Source of the DNA: Bacteriovoracaceae bacterium
GTDB lineage: Bacteria; Bdellovibrionota; UBA1018
Length of the DNA stretch: 8,897 nucleotides
Assembly: GCA_023250795.1 (NCBI GenBank)
Contig: JAHFAB010000058.1
Coordinates: 1 to 8,897 of the forward strand
Direction: 5' to 3'
Positions 1-6,401 of this stretch are shown here, one piece after another. The number at the start of each line of letters is the position of its first letter. Position 1 is the first letter of the stretch. The notes beneath the pieces were generated by a model. The model made no database searches, had not been told where the DNA came from, and was given only the letters and a program-made list of their open reading frames with translations. The position numbers were made by a program, and so were the translations under genes.

Positions 1-142
1 GGCCTGATCCTGGTTGTCCTGGATGATCCATCCCCGGAGGAGGATTTCCCCCACCACCATGATCATCATCAGAAAAAGCGCTGGGAATAGGTCCATAAAA
101 TAAAAATGCAAAAACGAGTACTGCTTTTAATAAATTACGCAT
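1..142 (-). CDS. Secreted Gly/Pro/His/Asp-rich small protein, N-terminal part
   Basis: The reading frame runs leftward from an ATG at 142 and is still open at the window edge, so 47 residues are visible and the rest is missing. A Shine-Dalgarno AAGGAG at 153-148, five bases before the ATG, fixes the start. Residues 1-24 form a classical Sec signal peptide: MRNLLK with positive charges, then a hydrophobic core (AVLVFAFLFYG) and a probable cleavage site near PSAFS. The mature part begins DDDHGGGG and continues as a low-complexity Gly/Pro/His/Asp stretch without recognisable fold. Such composition is common in short exported or surface proteins of Gram-negative bacteria, and the Asp/His run could bind metal, but this is only a guess. 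It is co-oriented with the lipoprotein gene behind it, with a 162-bp gap. I do not recognise the family. Confidence 0.7.
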   Translation of the reverse strand, partial: MRNLLKAVLVFAFLFYGPIPSAFSDDDHGGGGNPPPGMDHPGQPGSG

Positions 143-203
143 TGTTTCTCCTTATTGTGATTAAATACTACTTAGAGATCATAAGACTACATTTCTGATT
201 TTT

Positions 204-226
204 GTATAAAAAAATTAACCTTATAC
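204..226. repeat. AT-rich inverted repeat in the 162-bp gap between two minus-strand genes
   Basis: GTATAA at 204-209 is matched by TTATAC at 221-226, with an 11-base AT-rich spacer, and an eight-T run follows at 229-236 on the plus strand. It lies between the lipoprotein stop and the start of the small secreted gene. The stem is six A/T-dominated pairs, so it would be weak as a terminator. On the minus strand, the direction of transcription here, no U-tract follows the repeat. It could be an operator or part of the promoter region of the downstream gene. I see no other clear signal in 143-304. Confidence 0.25.
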
Positions 227-304
227 CGTTTTTTTTCTTAATCTGAGTATTTCATGCGAAATATCTGGGCTAACTGACAGAATTCACAGAAAATGACACC
301 AGCT

Positions 305-1627
305 TTAGAGGTTAGTCCAAGTTCCAGCATCATTTGTGCAATTTGTTTGATTGGTCGTATAATCCGAAGAATCTGGACTGAGATAATAATAAGTGGTTCC
401 TGAAAAACTAGCATCAGTCATGGGTGAACAACTTCCTCCAGATCCAGAGCTGACAGCTGGGCATGCTTCCTGAGCCAGAACTCCATCCCCACTCCCATTA
501 GCAGCGCAGCTATTCCCCAGGGACCAACAACCAGTTTCGAAATAAGATCCTGTGAAATCCATACAGAGTGAAAGTGAAGGGACATTGCAACTGCAGTAGA
601 CATTGCTTCCGCTATTATTGCTCGCGACAGCCACCACTTTTGGCACTTCTGAAATAGTGGGATCAGGTGGAATTTCAAGGGGTGGGGAGGTATCGGGCGT
701 GATCGTATCTGCAGCAACATATCCTGCGTCATTTTCGGGGCTGGCTATGTAATCCGTCTGTGATGTCTCTATCTGCGTAGTCCATGCATTTTCACTCGTG
801 GGTAGAGCAGCTGAAGAGCCCTCTATGTTGACTGTGGTTCCCTGGTCTTTTCCATCGAGTGCTCCATCTGTTGCAAAATCTGAAGCCATGGAGTTCATAA
901 TATCTAAACTGCTTAACTCTGATCCATCTGTGCTGGGATGTGCAGCTTCATAAGTTTCTGCCATCTGAGAAATGGCCGCTAGAAAAAGAGTGACTTGAGC
1001 TTCTGGCGCAGAAGCGTCTGCAACCGTTTCACTGGGCAGATTGGGGATAACTTTAGTAATGTCTAAATCATCTTCTTCTGACCCATCACTCACTGCAAAT
1101 CTCATGCGCAAGCTGTTCCCATTCGTATTGCTTCTTATACCCGCCAATTTTGCAATTTGCTTATTTGCAGATTTGATAGCTTGGCCAGCAGGAAGGGTTT
1201 TCATGAGTTCTTTGGCCCGTTCCACCGCCATTTGAGTCAGTGGTGTGATTGAGACTAGAGTCGTATTTCCTGGTTTGATATTGGACATGGCTGAAATCGG
1301 TTTGCTTGCTGTGACTTTGACAGTGAGTTTGCTTGCCTCATCTACGAAGCTTCCACTGACTGCTTTGACGAGAAGGGGCCCACTATAATCAGAAATAGAA
1401 AACGAATAATTTCCGTCATTATCTGTTGTGGTTGTACCTAATAGTTTTCCGGTTTTTCCATTGCTCATTATTACATTGGCTTCAACCGTTCCAGTTCGTA
1501 TGGGTCCAGCCATGGCTCTCCCTTGAACGATAGCCGATGCACCAGGCGGTTCTGGAGACGTGGCACATCCCAGTGCAAAAGTGCAAACAACTGAAATTAA
1601 TGTCATACTTAAAGTATGGCGCAGCAT
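305..1627 (-). CDS. Lipoprotein with carboxypeptidase-regulatory-like domain and Cys-rich C-terminal module
   Basis: A 440-residue envelope protein. The N-terminus is a lipoprotein signal peptide (MLRHTLSMTLISVVCTFALG) with the lipidated Cys at 21; ALGC is a slightly atypical lipobox. Residues about 33-110 resemble the small beta-sandwich domain of carboxypeptidase regulatory-like proteins, with TTTTDNDGNYSFSI and YSGPLLVKAVSGS as recognisable pieces. A helical, polar middle (130-260) follows, then a Ser/Thr/Pro/Asp linker (270-335). The tail (343-440) holds eight Cys at 345, 347, 355, 367, 374, 389, 400 and 430, with blocks CMDFTGSYF, CPAV, GSC and YYYLSP ending in CTNDAGTW. I recall this type of tail from small lipoproteins of spirochaetes and deltaproteobacteria, with disulfides likely. 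AGGAG four bases before ATG 1627 sets the start. It is divergent from the outer-membrane barrel gene, suggesting a shared envelope role. Molecular function is unknown. Confidence 0.85.
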   Translation of the reverse strand: MLRHTLSMTLISVVCTFALGCATSPEPPGASAIVQGRAMAGPIRTGTVEANVIMSNGKTGKLLGTTTTDNDGNYSFSISDYSGPLLVKAVSGSFVDEASKLTVKVTASKPISAMSNIKPGNTTLVSITPLTQMAVERAKELMKTLPAGQAIKSANKQIAKLAGIRSNTNGNSLRMRFAVSDGSEEDDLDITKVIPNLPSETVADASAPEAQVTLFLAAISQMAETYEAAHPSTDGSELSSLDIMNSMASDFATDGALDGKDQGTTVNIEGSSAALPTSENAWTTQIETSQTDYIASPENDAGYVAADTITPDTSPPLEIPPDPTISEVPKVVAVASNNSGSNVYCSCNVPSLSLCMDFTGSYFETGCWSLGNSCAANGSGDGVLAQEACPAVSSGSGGSCSPMTDASFSGTTYYYLSPDSSDYTTNQTNCTNDAGTWTNL

Positions 1628-1642
1628 AAGACTCCTAGTAGA

Positions 1643-2794
1643 ATGTTAACAAATCAGAACAATTATAGCAAGATGTGTCAAGCAGGCCCTGTGTACTTAT
1701 GGATTTATTTAATCTTATTGTTGAGTTCTTCTCTCACATCGGCAAAAAATTATGATGTTTACCGTGCAGATTATGCAAAAGGAGCTTTTTGTGTAGCTTT
1801 GGCAGGAGCTTGCGCTTCTGACAATAATCCTGAGAACAGTTTTTTTCAAAACCCCGCCTCCTTGCAGGCGGGGTCACCCGATTGGGTTTATGACGGAGAT
1901 TATAATCCCTCTGATAATACGGAACCGGGGATGAAAACGAGTAATGAAATCAGTGACGCCACTTACATGGGAGGTATTGCAAAATCTGGGGACGAGTGGG
2001 GTGTCGGAATTGCATTTTCAGGGCGTTTGAGTAACGTCAAGGCTCAGTCCACGATCTTTGACGATTCTGATATTGGTCATCCAATCAATACGACCAATTC
2101 GAGCACGACTCTCATGTTTAACATTCCTATAGCCAAAAAAGTCACTCCACAGTTCACAGCGGGAGTTGCGGTCATTGGACTTTATTATCGAGAAACATTA
2201 GCGGTAGAAGGTTCCTCTGCATCAAAAACGACAGCGATTAATAAGCTCCCCAAACTTGGACTTTCGATTGGAGGACTCTATTCGATCAATTCTTATTTTC
2301 GAGTGGGGAGCTGGCTCAGACTTCCCATTACCTATGATGTCAACCAATACCTCAAATATCAGGGATTTGGGTCACCTGTAACCATCAATGAGACAGTTTC
2401 TCTGATGTACCCTTATATGTCAGCGACCGGGATTTCTATCATGCCCTGGGCAGATCAGAGGACGATTTTTTTTGATATCGACGTGATTGGAACCACACTT
2501 TATGGCTATGAGCGGACTCTGGATAGTTTTGAGAGAGAAACGAATGATCACGTCCTTCGAGCAAAAGGGAGAATTGCGGTGCTTGAACCTCATTTGGCTT
2601 GGAGGTCTCCGTGGTGGGCTGGGTCTGATGGAACTTACACCGTGGGTGCTTACTACGAAACAAGCCGTTGGAGAGATTTGCCGTCTCGGTTCCATGGGGT
2701 GGTGAGTGTTGCTTATAAGTTTAGTTTAGGAGAGCCGATTGTGGCTTTGGATTATGCAAAAGATTTTATGGGATTACAGATTTCATTTAGATAA
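1643..2794 (+). CDS. FadL/PorV-like outer-membrane beta-barrel protein
   Basis: About 383 residues from the chosen start. The protein has a hydrophobic export signal (YLWIYLILLLSSSLTSA, cleavage probable before KNYDVY) and then alternating polar and aromatic strands with many Gly, Tyr and Trp, ending in GLQISFR. Just after the signal, an AKGAFCVALAGACASDN stretch followed by FFQNPASL resembles the Ala-rich, NPA(G/S)L-bearing N-terminus of FadL, OmpP1 and PorV-type barrels. I therefore expect a barrel in the outer membrane, either a small-hydrophobic-molecule channel or a secretion partner; the substrate is unknown. The frame is open from an ATG at 1616, but that start lies inside the divergent lipoprotein gene. 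ATG 1643 keeps a Lys ahead of the hydrophobic core, and ATG 1673 is a third option. None has a good ribosome site, so the start is uncertain. The 3' end overlaps the convergent aminotransferase by 12 bases. Confidence 0.75.
   Translation: MLTNQNNYSKMCQAGPVYLWIYLILLLSSSLTSAKNYDVYRADYAKGAFCVALAGACASDNNPENSFFQNPASLQAGSPDWVYDGDYNPSDNTEPGMKTSNEISDATYMGGIAKSGDEWGVGIAFSGRLSNVKAQSTIFDDSDIGHPINTTNSSTTLMFNIPIAKKVTPQFTAGVAVIGLYYRETLAVEGSSASKTTAINKLPKLGLSIGGLYSINSYFRVGSWLRLPITYDVNQYLKYQGFGSPVTINETVSLMYPYMSATGISIMPWADQRTIFFDIDVIGTTLYGYERTLDSFERETNDHVLRAKGRIAVLEPHLAWRSPWWAGSDGTYTVGAYYETSRWRDLPSRFHGVVSVAYKFSLGEPIVALDYAKDFMGLQISFR
1662..1670 (-). promoter_or_regulatory. Extended -10 promoter of the lipoprotein gene
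   Basis: On the minus strand the bases from 1670 to 1662 read TGCTATAAT, a perfect extended -10 element. It would start transcription near 1655 and leave a leader of about 28 bases containing the AGGAG ribosome site before ATG 1627. At the usual -35 distance (about 1690-1685) the sequence is AGGGCC, not a -35 box, which fits an extended -10 promoter. A TTGACA lies at 1681-1676 but is only eight bases from the -10, too close to act as its -35. The element sits inside the first codons of the divergent barrel gene. Confidence 0.6.
1851..1874 (-). terminator. Perfect 9-bp GC-rich hairpin inside the barrel gene, possibly an antisense terminator
   Basis: ACCCCGCCT at 1851-1859 pairs perfectly with AGGCGGGGT at 1866-1874 around a six-base loop, in a locally AT-rich setting. 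It coincides with the codons for the conserved NPASLQAG segment, so protein constraint may explain part of it. On the minus strand the stem is followed by only four T then G, a short U-tract. It could stop antisense transcription reading through from the convergent aminotransferase, which has no visible terminator after its stop. On the plus strand it could slow ribosomes or polymerase. The hairpin is plain in the sequence; the terminator role is inference. Confidence 0.35.
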
Positions 2795-3985
2795 GACGGC
2801 ATTCATTTTCTCTAAAATAAAATGAATTTCTTTTTTTTGAATGTTCAAAGGCGGACTCAGCCGTATCACCTGTCCATGAGTTTCTTTTGCCAATAACCCA
2901 AGTTTCATGAGTTGATCACAAAAAGGCCTGGCAGGTCCTGAGGCGATCTTGATTTCAACTCCAATCATGAGTCCCTTTCCCCTGGTTTCTTGGACATGGT
3001 GAGATTTTATTTTTCTCAGTTCTTCGAGTAAAATTTCCCCGGTTTCAAAAGAATTTTCAGGTAATTTTTCATCTACTAAAACATCTAGAGATGTGATTCC
3101 AACAGCAGACGCCAGAGGATTACCCCCAAACGTACTTCCATGATCACCTGGTTTAAAGACTCCCAGAATTTCTTTCGAAGAGACGACCGCTGAAACTGGG
3201 TAAACTCCACCACCTAAGGCTTTTCCTAAAACAAGAAGATCCGGTTTTGCATTTTTCTCATATTGGTAACAGAAAAGTTTTCCAGTCCGACCCAGGCCAG
3301 TTTGGATTTCGTCTAAAATAAATAATACCTTGTTTTTCTGGCAAATTTTTCTCGCTTCCGTGAGGTATCCCTGAGGGGGGATGAGGATCCCCGCTTCTCC
3401 TTGGATGGGCTCGACTAGAAAAGCAGCAGTATTGGAAGTGATCGCTTTTTCAAGCTGTTCTAGATTTCCATAATCGATGAGTTTAAACCCAGGAGCAAAA
3501 GGACCAAACCCCTCTCTGTATTGAGGCTCTGAGGAAAATCCCACAACAGTGGTGGTTCTTCCATGAAAATTATGATTGCAGACGATGATTTCTGCTTTGT
3601 CTTTGGGAATTTTTTTATGGAGGTACCCCCATTTTCGAGCTGTTTTGATGACTGTTTCTACTGCCTCTACTCCGGTGTTCATGGGAAGGGCCATTTCCAT
3701 TTCACAAAGTTCACAGAGTTTTTTGAGAAAAACCCCCATTTGATCGTTGTGAAATGCGCGAGACGTGAGAGTCATTTTTTCAGATTGTGTTCTGAGTGCT
3801 TCGATAATTTTAGGATGCCTGTGGCCCTGATTGAGAGCAGAGTAGGAGCTCAAACAATCCAGGTATTTATTCCCGTCGATGTCCCAAACCCAGGCGCCTT
3901 CTCCCCGTGTGAGCACGATGGGCAGTGGGTGGTAATTGGCTGCGCTGTACTGTTCTACGAGTTTGAGATGCTCTTGAGTGTTCAT
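2783..3985 (-). CDS. rocD: Ornithine aminotransferase (ornithine--oxo-acid transaminase)
   Basis: A 400-residue class-III PLP aminotransferase, normal length for the family. It transfers the delta-amino group of ornithine to 2-oxoglutarate, giving glutamate-5-semialdehyde, which cyclises to pyrroline-5-carboxylate and leads to proline or glutamate; the enzyme is cytosolic. The N-terminal signature YSAANYHPLP (13-22), the LSSYSALNQGH block (45-55) and TLTSRAFHND (72-81) are characteristic of ornithine rather than acetylornithine or GABA transaminases. NTGVEAVE (103-110) is the phosphate-binding segment. IQGEAGI (194-200) holds the switch Glu197, LDEIQTG (224-230) the cofactor Asp225, and LVLGKALGGG (251-260) the Schiff-base Lys255. 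STFGGNPLA and a C-terminal RLSPPL (375-380) complete the fold. The ATG overlaps the TGA of the preceding peptidase as ATGA with no strong ribosome site, so translation is probably coupled. The last codons overlap the convergent barrel gene, and no terminator follows the stop. Confidence 0.93.
   Translation of the reverse strand: MNTQEHLKLVEQYSAANYHPLPIVLTRGEGAWVWDIDGNKYLDCLSSYSALNQGHRHPKIIEALRTQSEKMTLTSRAFHNDQMGVFLKKLCELCEMEMALPMNTGVEAVETVIKTARKWGYLHKKIPKDKAEIIVCNHNFHGRTTTVVGFSSEPQYREGFGPFAPGFKLIDYGNLEQLEKAITSNTAAFLVEPIQGEAGILIPPQGYLTEARKICQKNKVLFILDEIQTGLGRTGKLFCYQYEKNAKPDLLVLGKALGGGVYPVSAVVSSKEILGVFKPGDHGSTFGGNPLASAVGITSLDVLVDEKLPENSFETGEILLEELRKIKSHHVQETRGKGLMIGVEIKIASGPARPFCDQLMKLGLLAKETHGQVIRLSPPLNIQKKEIHFILEKMNAVLSK
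2801..2838 (+). terminator. Rho-independent-like terminator of the barrel gene, inside the aminotransferase 3' coding end
   Basis: ATTCATTTT at 2801-2809 pairs with AAAATGAAT at 2819-2827 (nine pairs, nine-base loop), followed by TTC and eight T. It begins six bases after the barrel stop codon. The stem has a single G-C pair, so it is weak, but the T-run is strong. The same bases encode the last codons of the opposing aminotransferase, so one stretch serves both functions. Confidence 0.45.
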
Positions 3986-5139
3986 TTTCTATGACTTATA
4001 GCATATTTCAAAAACTGGGCGAGAGCTTTTGTGCGTGTTTCAAGAGATTCTAGAGTAATAAATTCTTTATTGGAGTGTAGTTCTCCTCCGGTTGGTCCCA
4101 ATCCATCCAGACAAATGAGCCCCTCTCGACTCATGTAATTGACATCGGCCGAGCCGCCCGATTTGATAGATTTTATTCTTCTCTTCTCAATTGATTTTAG
4201 AATTTTGAGATATTCGTTGAGAAACGGCTTTGAAACTAGGCTTGTGGAAAAAGGAGGGCAATCGTCTGCAACGGTGAAATGAGTTTTTACTTTTTCACGA
4301 GTCAGGTGGGATCTGACATAGTTAGTTTTTAAGATTTTTTCAATTTTCAGATGGAGTTTGTCTCTCTGCTTAAAATCTGGGAAACGCGTATCGATTTTTG
4401 CTTCTGCATTTCCACAGACAATATTGTATTTATTTTGTCCTCCAGAAAGCCAACCCAGACTCACTGTGATATTTTTCCCGTAATCAGTGAGTCTCTGAAG
4501 CCGATCCAGTTTGATTGCAAGTTCATGTCCTGCATTAACTCCCTCTTTGTGAGCCCTTCCTGCATGAGCTTCTTTGCCTTCTGTTTTGATATGGTACCAG
4601 CGATTTCCTCGTCTACTTTCAATAATCGATCCATCGGGCATACTGGGTTCTAAACCTAAAATCATCCAAGAGTCTTTGGAGTATTTTTTGAAAATCTGAT
4701 GAAATCCAGGCGAGCCGATTTCCTCGCTCGGGCTACAAATAAATCGAATGGGAGCCGATCCGTTCTCTTTTATGAGGTCTTCTAATGCAGAGAGAGCAAT
4801 GACAATCCCTCCTTTGTCATCGATGGTACCCGGGCCCGTGGCTGTTTTTCTATTGCTACTTTGTCTAAAACCTTCGAACTGGGATTCTGTCTCATAAACC
4901 GTGTCTGCATGCGTTACTAAAGTGATAAGGGGGGATGAGCCTGGGTCTCCGAAAACTCCTTGAAGTAACAGGCCAGAGTGATTTTCATTTATGGGATTGG
5001 CGGTCATGGAAGTTTTAAATCCAAGAGAATCTAGTTTTTTTTGCACTAGAAATTGGACCGCATTGACTCCTGAAATATTGGCAGTGCCCGAGGGGATGAG
5101 GACAAGTTCTTGGAGAAGGTCTACTTTCTGTATGGTCAT
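3982..5139 (-). CDS. M20 family zinc metallopeptidase (carboxypeptidase G2 / ArgE-like)
   Basis: A 385-residue cytosolic amidohydrolase of the M20/M28-like fold; no signal peptide is present. The di-zinc site is complete: His77 in THADTV with catalytic Asp79, bridging Asp107 in GTIDDKGG, general-base Glu139 and metal Glu140 in SPSEEIGSPG, Glu164 in GLEPS, and His355 in GGELHSNKEF. The dimerisation lid spans about 180-290 and includes ESRRGNRWYHI and KEAHAGRA with its conserved His192. The ESRRG and HAGRAHKEG blocks resemble the carboxypeptidase G2 (glutamate carboxypeptidase) subgroup, which cleaves C-terminal Glu. N-acetylornithine deacetylase is a related alternative that would suit the ornithine aminotransferase gene overlapping downstream. 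Substrate cannot be decided from sequence. No ribosome site precedes the ATG; an extended -10 lies almost on top of it, suggesting a leaderless transcript. Confidence 0.88.
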   Translation of the reverse strand: MTIQKVDLLQELVLIPSGTANISGVNAVQFLVQKKLDSLGFKTSMTANPINENHSGLLLQGVFGDPGSSPLITLVTHADTVYETESQFEGFRQSSNRKTATGPGTIDDKGGIVIALSALEDLIKENGSAPIRFICSPSEEIGSPGFHQIFKKYSKDSWMILGLEPSMPDGSIIESRRGNRWYHIKTEGKEAHAGRAHKEGVNAGHELAIKLDRLQRLTDYGKNITVSLGWLSGGQNKYNIVCGNAEAKIDTRFPDFKQRDKLHLKIEKILKTNYVRSHLTREKVKTHFTVADDCPPFSTSLVSKPFLNEYLKILKSIEKRRIKSIKSGGSADVNYMSREGLICLDGLGPTGGELHSNKEFITLESLETRTKALAQFLKYAISHRK

Positions 5140-5144
5140 AAGAA

Positions 5145-5153
5145 TTTATAACA
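5145..5153 (-). promoter_or_regulatory. Extended -10 promoter of the peptidase-aminotransferase operon, probably giving leaderless mRNA
   Basis: Reading 5153 to 5145 on the minus strand gives TGTTATAAA, an extended -10 with five of six consensus positions. Standard spacing puts the transcription start at about 5138-5139, the A or T of the ATG, so the message would have essentially no 5' leader. This fits the lack of any purine-rich ribosome site. Upstream, TTGCAC at 5172-5167 (16-base spacer) is a poor -35. The rest of the 73-bp gap to the HNH gene shows no terminator I can support. Confidence 0.5.
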
Positions 5154-5204
5154 GCCTGGTTTTGGAGTGCAAGACTCGGAGCGCATAATGCTAAGCGTGA
5201 ACAC

Positions 5205-5237
5205 CTACACACTCAAATCCCTGGAGAGCTCCCCATC
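5205..5237 (-). repeat. HNH-gene 3'-end copy of an inverted repeat flanking the endonuclease
   Basis: Read on the minus strand from 5237, this stretch covers the last codons (MGSSPGI), the TGA stop and ten bases beyond. It aligns with the plus strand at 6415-6444 with 26 of 30 identities and one 3-base gap that removes exactly one codon. Conserved blocks are GATGGG, CTCTCCAG and TTTGAGTG. The two copies face each other across the HNH gene, about 1.18 kb apart. Confidence 0.6.
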
Positions 5238-6265
5238 TTTTCTTTCATAAACTCACTCCCAAACCACTGTGAGGCTCTGTATAGATTATGCTGAGTGCAA
5301 ACCAGTTCGATATTCTTCTCTGAACTATCCTGGCTAATGGCATAAGGGATCACGTGATCGAGTTGCAGTCTTCTGGTTTCGTCACATCTGTGCCCGGTCT
5401 TCTCGTCCACGTGCTCGCACCTGCTTTGAGCTCGGGCCCAGACGGCCCGCTCTGCTTGAGCTGAACAGTGGCGGCTCTGGGTTTTAGGTGGGTTTTGAAC
5501 GTTGCTTTTTACTTCAGCTGGCTGAAGTAAACTGTCTTCGTGGTCTGAAGTTTTTTCTAAGTCCGTCTTCTCCCCCTTCCTCTCCTCTTTTTTCCTCTTC
5601 TGTCTCCGAGTGATTCTCTGAGCTTTCCGTATAGGATCAATTCGGTCCAACATAAAATCAGACATCATATGAAATAATTCCTGATAGCTCGGACTTGGAT
5701 TTTGATGAGCTGTCATGTCTTTTATCTCCTTAAATTTTTTCATCAACTCTGGATCAGCGTTGAAAAAAACACCTATCAAATCATCGGATAATTTTTTCTC
5801 TGACTCTGGTTTTGGGGTTGTCTGTAATTCAGGAAAATGCTGATGAAGTATCGCCTCGGTCTGTTTCTTAGACTTTCCTTTTACTTTTTCAAGAAGACTC
5901 ATTTTATCTTCCGTACTGACTTTTATCTTTGTTTTTCTCTTTTTAGCCTTACACGCACTTTGAACCATACTCAAAGTGGTCATGCTGAGTTCCCCCGTTT
6001 CTATGTCCTGTTTGATTTCAGGAAGTTCATCTACAATGTCTAGAGTGTTTATACGGTAATAAGCTGCGGCCTCTGAGTATTTCAGTTCCTCAATACAAAA
6101 AGTAAACAAAGAAGAATATCCCATCTCTAGATGGAGACTTCTGAGCCTGATCTCTCTTAGAAAAGCGATGACTTTCAGACTCAGAGTTCTTTCTTGTGAA
6201 ACCAAGATCTGGATTCCTGCCAGAAGCTCTGCATTTGTATAATGTTTGAGTGAAATATTTTGCAT
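5213..6265 (-). CDS. HNH endonuclease of a multi-copy DUF222-like family
   Basis: A 350-residue protein. The N-terminal helical domain (about 1-110) has LRSLHLEMGYSSLFTFC, YSEAAAYYRI and PEIKQDIETGELSMTTLSM, the pattern I associate with HNH proteins found in many copies in Bdellovibrio-type genomes and related in layout to mycobacterial 13E12 repeat proteins. A very basic Lys/Arg linker (212-235) may bind DNA. The C-terminal HNH module has Cys283 and Cys294, LQLDH with Asp303-His304, Asn318, and CTQHN with Cys323, His326 and Asn327: a zinc-stabilised beta-beta-alpha-metal nuclease with all key residues present. AAAGGG at 6277-6272, six bases upstream, fixes the ATG. It stands alone, with its own long upstream region, between unrelated metabolic genes. 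It has no modification or immunity partner, which suggests a mobile or selfish gene. Target and physiological role are unknown. Confidence 0.85.
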   Translation of the reverse strand: MQNISLKHYTNAELLAGIQILVSQERTLSLKVIAFLREIRLRSLHLEMGYSSLFTFCIEELKYSEAAAYYRINTLDIVDELPEIKQDIETGELSMTTLSMVQSACKAKKRKTKIKVSTEDKMSLLEKVKGKSKKQTEAILHQHFPELQTTPKPESEKKLSDDLIGVFFNADPELMKKFKEIKDMTAHQNPSPSYQELFHMMSDFMLDRIDPIRKAQRITRRQKRKKEERKGEKTDLEKTSDHEDSLLQPAEVKSNVQNPPKTQSRHCSAQAERAVWARAQSRCEHVDEKTGHRCDETRRLQLDHVIPYAISQDSSEKNIELVCTQHNLYRASQWFGSEFMKEKMGSSPGI

Positions 6266-6293
6266 ATAAAGCCCTTTCTGTTAATATTTTTTT

Positions 6294-6316
6294 CAGTTAA
6301 AATACCAGTTAAAATA
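6294..6316. repeat. Tandem 11-mer in the HNH promoter region
   Basis: CAGTTAAAATA occurs at 6294-6304 and again at 6306-6316, a 12-base period just over one helical turn, 29 bases upstream of the HNH start codon. On the minus strand each unit reads TATTTTAACTG. The junction contains TGGTATTTT, which could be a poor extended -10. Two same-face copies in this position suggest an operator for a regulator of the nuclease gene, or slippage in AT-rich DNA. Confidence 0.4.
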
Positions 6317-6401
6317 TATGAAAAGTAACTACTAAAACAAAATCATAAAATCAATAAAAAACTGATAAAAAAAGCGATTATTTTAAAAAAAAATTAAAAA
6401 A

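Noticed and set aside
3563..3994. Plus-strand frame of 143 codons opposite the aminotransferase
   Set aside because: Antisense shadow: the minus strand encodes a complete ornithine aminotransferase with all catalytic residues.
5184..5192. GCATAATGC palindrome between the HNH and peptidase genes as a terminator
   Set aside because: Four-base arms with a single central base cannot form a hairpin, and no T-run follows.
5015..5212. Minus-strand 65-codon frame between the HNH gene and the peptidase
   Set aside because: It mostly overlaps the peptidase N-terminus in another frame and has no recognisable features or ribosome site.
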